Positions 1-8,231 of a DNA stretch of 64,000 nucleotides are shown here, one piece after another. The notes below the pieces were generated by a model. The model saw only the letters and a list, made by a program, of their open reading frames with translations, ran no database searches and was not told the DNA's origin. The DNA lies in the NCBI RefSeq assembly GCF_026213295.1, contig NC_079421.1, positions 19,770,925 through 19,834,924 of the forward strand, in the 5' to 3' direction. The DNA is from Gadus chalcogrammus (taxonomy: Eukaryota; Chordata; Actinopteri; Gadiformes; Gadidae). A program made the translations under genes and the position numbers. Position 1 is the first letter of the stretch, and every line of letters starts with the position of its first letter.

Positions 1-3000
1 ATAAAAAACAACAGTGTTACCCCTTATGTTTTTTTTCATGACGATCGATAAAAAACAACAGTGTTACCCCTTATGTTTTTTTTCATGACGACCAATAAAA
101 AACGACAGTGTTACCCCTTATGTTTTTTTTCATGACGACCGATAAAAAACGACAGTGTTACCCCTTATGTTTTTTTTCATGACGGCCGATAAAAAACGAC
201 AGTTACCCCTCATGTTTTTTCCATGTTGACCAATAAAATACAGTGGTACCCTTGTCTACGTTTTTGCATTTCTATTATTTCCCTGATGTTTTTTTTCTTG
301 ACGACCAATAAAAAACAACAGTGTTACCCCTTATGGTTTTTTTTATGACGACCAATAAAAAACAACAGTGTTACCCCTTATGTTTTTTTTCATGACGATC
401 GATAAAAAACGACAGTGTTACCCCTTATGTTTTTTTCATGACGACCAATAAAAAACGACAGTGTTACCCCTTATGTTTTTTTTCATGACGACCGATAAAA
501 AACGACAGTGTTACCCCTTATGTTTTTTTTCATGACGACCTATAAAAAACGACAGTGTTACCCCTTATGTTTTTTTTCATGACGACAAATAAAAACAACA
601 GTGTTACCCCTTATGTTTTTTTTCATGACGACCGATAAAAAACAACAGTGTTACCCCTTATGTTTTTTTTCATGACGACCAATAAAAAACGACAGTGTTA
701 CCCCTTATGTTTTTTTTCGTGACCACCGATAAAAAACGACAGTGTTACCCCTTATGTTTTTTTCATGACGACCGATAAAAAACGACAGTGTTACCCCTTA
801 TGTTTTTTTTCATGACGACTGATAAAAAACGACAGTGTTACCCCTTATGTTTTTTTTTCGTGACCACCGATAAAAAACGACAGTGTTACCCCTTATGTTT
901 TTTTCATGACGACCGATAAAAAACGACAGTGTTACCCCTTATGTTTTTTTTCATGACGACTGATAAAAAACGACAGTGTTACCCCTTATGTTTTTTTTCG
1001 TGACCACCGATAAAAAACAACAGTGTTACCCCTTATGTTTTTTTTCATGACGATCGATAAAAAACAACAGTGTTACCCCTTATGTTTTTTTTCATGACGA
1101 CCAATAAAAAAACGACAGTGTTACCCCTTATGTTTTTTTTTATGACGACCAATAAAAAACGACAGTGTTACCCCTTATGTTTTTTTGCATGACGATCGAT
1201 AAAAAACGACAGTGTTACCCCTTATGTTTTTTTTCATGACGACCAATAAAAAACGACAGTGTTACCCCTTATGTTTTTTTTCATGACGACCGATAAAAAA
1301 CGACAGTGTTACCCCTTATGTTTTTTTTCATGACGACCTATAAAAAACGACAGTGTTACCCCTTATGTTTTTTTTCATGACGACAAATAAAAACAACAGT
1401 GTTACCCCTTATGTTTTTTTTCATGACGACCGATAAAAAACAACAGTGTTACCCCTTATGTTTTTTTTCATGACGACCAATAAAAAACGACAGTGTTACC
1501 CCTTATGTTTTTTTTCGTGACCACCGATAAAAAACGACAGTGTTACCCCTTATGTTTTTTTCATGACGACCGATAAAAAACGACAGTGTTACCCCTTATG
1601 TTTTTTTTCATGACGACTGATAAAAAACGACAGTGTTACCCCTTATGTTTTTTTCGTGACCACCGATAAAAAACAACAGTGTTACCCCTTATGTTTTTTT
1701 TCATGACGATCGATAAAAAACAACAGTGTTACCCCTTATGTTTTTTTTCATGACGACCAATAAAAAACGACAGTGTTACCCCTTATGTTTTTTTTCATGA
1801 CGACCGATAAAAAACGACAGTGTTACCCCTTATGTTTTTTTTCATGACGGCCGATAAAAAACGAGTTACCCCTCATGTTTTTTCCATGTTGACCAATAAA
1901 ATACAGTGGTACCCTTGTCTACGTTTTTGCATTTCTATTATTTCCCTGATGTTTTTTTTCTTGACGACCAATAAAAAACAACAGTGTTACCCCTTACGGT
2001 TTTTTTATGACGACCAATAAAAAACGACAGTGTTACCCCTTATGTTTTTTTCATGACGATCGATAAAAAACGACAGTGTTACCCCTTATGTTTTTTTCAT
2101 GACGACCAATAAAAAACGACAGTGTTACCCCTTATGTTTTTTTTCATGACGACCGATAAAAAACGACAGTGTTACCCCTTATGTTTTTTTTCATGACGAC
2201 CTATAAAAAACGACAGTGTTACCCCTTGTTTTTTTTCATGACGACCGATAAAAAACGACAGTGTTACCCCTTATGTTTTTTTTCATGACGACCTATAAAA
2301 AACGACAGTGTTACCCCTTATGTTTTTTTTCATGACGACAAATAAAAACAACAGTGTTACCCTTATGTTTTTTTTCATGACGACTGATAAAAAACGACAG
2401 TGTTACCCCTTATGTTTTTTTTCGTGACCACCGATAAAAAACAACAGTGTTACCCCTTATGTTTTTTTTCATGACGATCGATAAAAAACAACAGTGTTAC
2501 CCCTTATGTTTTTTTTCATGACGACCAATAAAAAACGACAGTGTTACCCCTTATGTTTTTTTTCATGACGACCGATAAAAAACGACAGTTACCCCTCATG
2601 TTTTTTCCATGTTGACCAATAAAATACAGTGGTACCCTTGTCTACGTTTTTGCATTTCTATTATTTCCCTGATGTTTTTTTTCTTGACGACCAATAAAAA
2701 ACAACAGTGTTACCCCTTATGGTTTTTTTTATGACGACCAATAAAAAACGACAGTGTTACCCCTTATGTTTTTTTTCATGACGATCGATAAAAAACGACA
2801 GTGTTACCCCTTATCTTTTTTTTCATGACGACCAATAAAAAACGACAGTGTTACCCCTTATGTTTTTTTTCATGACGACCGATAAAAAACGACAGTGTTA
2901 CCCCTTGTTTTTTTTCATGACGACCTATAAAAAACGACAGTGTTACCCCTTATGTTTTTTTTCATGACGACAAATAAAAACAACAGTGTTACCCCTTATG

Positions 3001-3930
3001 TTTTTTTTCATGACGACCGATAAAAAACAAGTGTTACCCCTTATGTTTTTTTTCATGACGACCAATAAAAAACGACAGTGTTACCCCTTATGTTTTTTTT
3101 CATGACGACCAATAAAAAACGACAGAGTTACCCCTCATGTTTTTTCCATGTTGACCAATAAAAAACAACAGTGGTACCCATGTCTACGTTTTTGCGGGGT
3201 ACCGAACCTGAGCTGTTTAGAGTGATAACCACCGAACTTATCAATGCACCAGGAAGACACAGAAAAAAGACAACACAATGGTTATACTTGACTTTATAAT
3301 TCGCATGAAATAGAGAGAAGAGTCTTCCAACAGAGGACATCAACCGGACTTGAACCCCGGTCTCCAGGGGTTTAGGCAGAGTGCACTCCACTGCACCACT
3401 GAGGCGATGACATTTCACAATAATCAATCATAAATAAAGAGGATATACATGACATTTTAATGTATGTTTGTATTTCTATTATTTCCCTTATGTTTTTTTT
3501 CTTGACGACCAATAGAAAACGAGTGTTACCCCTTATTTTTTTTTCATGACGACCGATGAAAAAACAACAGTGTTACCCCTTATGTTTTTGTTCATGACGA
3601 CCGATAAAAAACGACAGTGTTACCCCTTATGTTTTTTTTCATTACGACCGATAAAAAACGACAGTGTTACCCCTTATGTTCTTTTTCATGACGACCGATA
3701 AAAAACGACGGTGTTACCCCTTATGTTTTTTTTCATGACGACCAATAAAAAACGACATTGTTACCCCTTATGTTTTTTTTCATGACGACCAATAAAAAAC
3801 GACAGTGTTACCCCTTATGTTTTTTTTCATGACGACTAATAAAAAACGACAGTGTTACCCCTTGTTTTTTTTCATGACGATCGATAAAAAACAACAGTGT
3901 TACCCATTATGTTATTTTTCATGAGGACCA
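1..3930. repeat. 47-bp minisatellite array with higher-order structure
   Basis: Tandem copies of a roughly 47-bp unit whose key words are GTTACCCCTTATG, a T8 tract, CATGACGACC, and GATAAAAAACGACAGT. About 75 units can be counted, broken only by the 3196-3471 insertion. Units differ at diagnostic positions (CGACC/TGACCACC, GATAA/AATAA/TATAA, ACGACAG/ACAACAG). These variants recur in the same order in blocks, for example the CGACCTATAA variant at 536, 1333, 2197, 2288 and 2921. A divergent longer block (CCATGTTGACC followed by GTCTACGTTTTTGC) recurs at 221, 1884, 2607 and 3146. There is no coding content. The array lies downstream of the clnk stop codon. Confidence 0.95.
3196..3471 (-). mobile_element. 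tRNA-derived SINE-like insertion in the minisatellite
   Basis: The 47-bp array is interrupted between GTCTACGTTTTTGC (ending 3195) and ATTTCTATTATTTCCC (starting 3472). These two words are contiguous in the three other copies of this block. On the minus strand the insert carries an A-box match (TGGTGCAGTGG, 3388-3398) and a B-box match (GGTTCAAGTCC, 3346-3356) at normal tRNA spacing. The 5' acceptor stem implied by the A box (GCCTCAG) has no partner 3' of the B box, so this is not a functional tRNA gene. It is a Pol III promoter-bearing SINE head or tRNA pseudogene. The family was not identified. Confidence 0.6.
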
Positions 3931-5170
3931 ATAAAGTTCTAAACCAGTACACAACGTTTAAAACTGAGCAAAATCGATGCCAACGGACGGTTACAACGTC
4001 AATCAATAGTAAAGTATGTGATATGATGGTTGATTCTTCTATATTGAGTAAAACGTTCATGTTCCGCCATGTTCATGCGCGTCACTAGTAAACCATACGT
4101 CACCAACTGGGCAACTCTGTTATCCAAATCTGGCCCCAGTTGCCGAACGGAAGTAGAATCAGAAGAGCGTCGTGAGGCGTCGTCCACGAGAACTTTCCGA
4201 CGGCACGAAAATGTTTTACCCAAAATTTCCAGGGATGTGAACGCACCATAAGATCCATTACATTTGGTCGCACGACAACTAAGTCGTGTGTGTTTCCTAA
4301 CTTCCGGGGAAACACACAAAAACAGTAATCCGGTAGAGACCTTATTTATTATTATGCGGCAAGTAATGTGTCGAGGTGTCCCTAGGCAAGGCACCTCACC
4401 CTAACTGCTCCAGACAAGCTAGCTGTCGCCTTGCATGGTTTTCATCGCCGTCGGTGTGCATATGTTTGCATGAGTGGGTGAATGTTTGGCAATATTGTAA
4501 TGCTTTGAGTGGCCACTGGTTAGAAAAGCGCTATCCATTTACAATATATGCTATTAGGTTTAGGTAAGAGTATGTTTTTTTTGTAGGAGTGGAGTGCTTC
4601 TGCCCTTCCGCCTCCTGGGCAGGTACACACCGCTGGACAGACGGGACTCTTATCACATCTTTACCGCATGATTCTGTGATTCAGAGCTGGAATATCTGTT
4701 GAATATCCAGTATCCAATATCCATTTCTTCAACAAAAGAATTACACTTTCTACCCCTCCTCAGCGACCAGGAGCCTACAAATAGAATCAAACGACGTGGG
4801 AAATATTGTAACGTGTAAGTAACAACAACTTTCAATATGCTGATAAAGTAATGTTTTGTATTGATTTGAACTTGAATAACAGGGCTTGGCTACCCCATGA
4901 TGGAATTTCCCAAATAACATTATCTAGAGTTGTTTGGGTAGTCGACTCATCTAATGCTAGGTTACAAAGTGGAGGTTATGTTATATGCTGCAATTTCATT
5001 AGAATGAAATGACATAACGTGACTAAACATAACGTGAATTAAACTTGAATACATGAACGTGAACAAGATTTCTGCCTGAGTAACATCAGATCGATTTTCA
5101 CGGGCAATGGTGGTGAAAACGACTCCCATGATCCCATTGTACTTCCAGACCTCATCAAAATACGTCTGAT
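3931..5170. other. Non-coding clnk 3' flank
   Basis: Mostly unique sequence after the minisatellite, with no supported coding exon. Short open frames on both strands show no family motifs. It contains a SINE fragment at about 4370-4567. Confidence 0.5.
4370..4567 (+). mobile_element. 5'-truncated tRNA-derived SINE
   Basis: The body (GAGGTGTCCCTAGGCAAGGC, CTAACTGCTCC, AGCTAGCTGTCGCCTTGCATGG, GGTGAATGTTTGGCAATATT) and the tail (TTGAGTGGCCACTGG, AAAAGCGCTAT, CCATTTAC) match the copies at 10275-10515 and 18088-18362. The tRNA-like head is missing. Confidence 0.75.
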
Positions 5171-5176
5171 TTTATT
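5171..5176 (-). promoter_or_regulatory. clnk: Candidate clnk polyadenylation signal (AATAAA)
   Basis: The plus-strand TTTATT reads AATAAA on the minus strand, about 240 bases past the clnk stop codon. This is a reasonable 3' UTR distance. It is assigned by position only. Confidence 0.4.
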
Positions 5177-5414
5177 ATTTTGATTCAGCATATTTCACAT
5201 ATAAAAGGCTACCTAAATAGTAAATAATAGTGGGACTGAACCTTACAAAAATGAAAGGAACGTATTGGGTGGGAACAAGACTTGTAAGTAAGAAAATTGT
5301 AATAAGTTATTTACAGATTGCATGAGCAGAAATCATACAGGGTGCACATGGAATGCAACAGTTATGGCCTTGATACATCAAGAGTGAGAACAAATAAATC
5401 ACAAGAGGGCAGTG

Positions 5415-5564
5415 CTATTGAAGTAGCCTGTTGATGTCCTCTCTAGTGATCAGGTTTGTTAAGATGCAGTTGGGTGGGGATTGGGTTGTTCGTGTAGTCA
5501 AGTTGATGAGTACTATTGGGAAAGTGGAATGAAATTTGATGATGTCTTCAACAGTGTCGAACAA
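5415..5564 (-). CDS. clnk: clnk terminal exon: SH2 end and C-terminus
   Basis: The acceptor TTTTTCCTTTCAG sits at 5565-5577. The exon opens in phase 0 with LFDTVEDIIKFHSTFPIVLI, the last helix and strand of the SH2 domain. It then gives a short tail with a conserved Cys (NCILTNLITRED) and ends in TAG at 5415-5417. It has 49 codons plus stop. The tail spacing from the FPI-LI strand to the C-x-LT motif matches CLNK, not BLNK. It joins the 6156-6311 exon without a frame change. Confidence 0.85.
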   Translation of the reverse strand: MFDTVEDIIKFHSTFPIVLINLTTRTTQSPPNCILTNLITREDINRLLQ

Positions 5565-8138
5565 CTGAAAGGAAAAATGTCAATCTTAGGGTTAGGGTTG
5601 GATTTTAGTGTTGGCGCATTAGCACAAATAATAGTTAGGTTTTAGGGTTTGGCTTTGGTCTCAGGGTTTGGGAAGGGGTTTTAGGGTTAGAATGTGAGAA
5701 AGGACCAGTGCCCCTGGAGTCCAGCTTCCAGTAAAACCAAAGAGGACCTTGTATGGGGGATAATCCCAGGGCCCAGCCACTAGTATCGGGCGTAACTGAG
5801 CTGGCTGCCCACAGTCCCACAGGTTAGGGTTAGTTATAGGGTTAGAAATAAGGTTAGGGCTAGAGACAGGGTTACTGTCAGTAATAAGGTTAGGGTTATT
5901 AATAAGGTAAGCGTTCTTAATAGGGTTAGTGTTCGTGATAAGGTTAGGGTTATATATAGGTTTACTGTTAGTAATAAGTTAGGGGCTAGTAATAGGGTTA
6001 ATAGGGATAGGGTTAGAGTTATTAATATTAGTTTTCATAATAAGCTTAGGGTTAGAAATAAGGTCAGGGTTAGTAAGAGGGTTAGTGTTAATAATAAGGT
6101 TAGGGTTAGTAATAGGGTTGATATAACATATTTATATATTTTCATCATTACTCACGTCGTTTTCCCTATGTCCTGTTCCCAGGGCATACTTGTTTTTGTG
6201 TTCAATAAACCGTATTTTGATGTTGTAGACTTTCTTCTCATGGTACACAGCCAGGACAAACGGTGCACTGTGGGTCCCCCTGGAGCAGTCCCTCACCAGG
6301 AACGCCCCGTCCTAACACAGTTCATATTCATGAATACCAGGCATTTGGAAGTGGAACAGATCTATGGCCTGATGTGTTTAAAGGGGACCTATTATGCCTT
6401 TCGACTTTTATGAACTATAAACGTTGTTATAATGATTGATAGTCATGTTTAACCATACACAAAAGACGATGTAGATTTTCGGGAAACTCTTCCTCTCATC
6501 TGGGCGCTTTCAGCCTTCTCTGTCAACGCTCGGTTTCGTCCTTCTCCGCCCCCTCGCCCCCCTCCTGCCAACCCAACTCTGTTGCGATTGGTTACCTTCC
6601 TTGAAGCACGCGCACGAGCAGATTTGACCAGGCATATGGGGGCGTGGCAGGAGTGCCTCTACGTAGATGACTTCCCGGAAATGTGAACAAGTGAATCGCA
6701 AACGTTGTCCCGATTGTTTAGCGCTCTGCACAGCCACCCCAGACTGTCGGCAGGGAATACGTTGAAATGCATGTACGTCATTATTTGACACTTTAGTATG
6801 GTTAAACATATCAATCATTATAACAACGTTTATAGGTCATAAAAGTCGAAAAAGCATAATAGGTCCCCGTTAACTTAATGGGTTTAACTGATATAAGACC
6901 TTGTTCACGAGGTGGAGGGCATGCTCTGCCTCGGCTCTGTCACACGCACCGGAATACCATTCATCTCCATGAAGGAGCTGTGAAAACAGGGAAATAACAC
7001 ATAGGTTACGAGGAGGGATAACCATATGCCATTACTTTATTATTTAAAAAAATAATGATTATAATACTGAAAATAAGGACAGGCCCTGACATTTTTGTAT
7101 TGGTCTGGGGGTGTCGACGATACCCCGAGAAAGGTATGAGGTGGTAGTAGAACACTTAACACATCTTAAGATAGCTATAGGGGCTTAGATTTATGCTTAA
7201 ACAAGCTTAAAAATGTTATGTGTATATAATTTTTTTATATATATATATATATATCAAATATATATATATAATTTTTCTCAAAATACAATATTTTGTTGTT
7301 ATCATTTTAATGTTTTCATATTTGTATTTGAAGCAGCTTGATTTTAAGTAGCTTCAGAGAAACAAAATCCCCAAATAATGCTACTATTAAATATAGATAT
7401 ATTTTGATACAAATTAATTGGCAAATTCAAATGTTATAATTTTATGATACTTGAAATGAGGATGCTTTAAATTAAAATACCTTTTTAATTTATAATTGTA
7501 GCAACATTCTAAGCTGATTACATTTTCGGAAGTGCATTTTCTTCATGATAATCTGGTATTTACTGTCCAGAGATATCACCAACAAATATATGTGAATTCT
7601 GCGAAGGCTGTTTGTTTATCTACTTACCCCTCTTGGTGCGTTTGATGATCTGAAATAGAAAACAACCAGTCACAACAACGACCGACCAGCAGATGGCAGA
7701 CTTGGTGCAGCTAAAAACAGGTGGTATTTGGAGAAATGTAAAGCCATGTAATCTGTCCTGAACTGATTAATGCGGGGAAGTAATATATGAACTCAGCCAA
7801 GGGATTAAGGACGGAAACTTTACCGTCGCCTGGAGGCTCTGTGAAGATTCAGTGCAGCGATGTGGTGAACCAGGTCCTTGGGTAGCATGGATCCAGAGGA
7901 CCTGGATAAGAAGAACCGGACCATAGCCTAAAACCTTAGTCTGGTCCAAACCGGTTGGCAGAACATGGTGGAAACTCTTGTAAGGTAGACCGACAGGGTT
8001 ACCTTTGTGGAACCTCTATGAGCTGTAGGAGAGAAGAGTGGAGAGGAAACACTTGCTTAACTGGGAACATGCAACCCACATTATATACATTCACGATGCC
8101 TCCCCCACACAGACATCACACACATGAACACACACATG

Positions 8139-8231
<93 letters not shown>

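Noticed and set aside
3340..3420. Functional tRNA gene
   Set aside because: A and B boxes are present but the acceptor-stem halves do not pair, so it is a tRNA-derived element.
1..3930. CRISPR-like direct repeats
   Set aside because: Units are contiguous 47-bp tandem copies with no unique spacers, in vertebrate DNA.
5578..6125. Chromosome end (true telomere)
   Set aside because: Units are degenerate and flanked by coding exons of the same gene.
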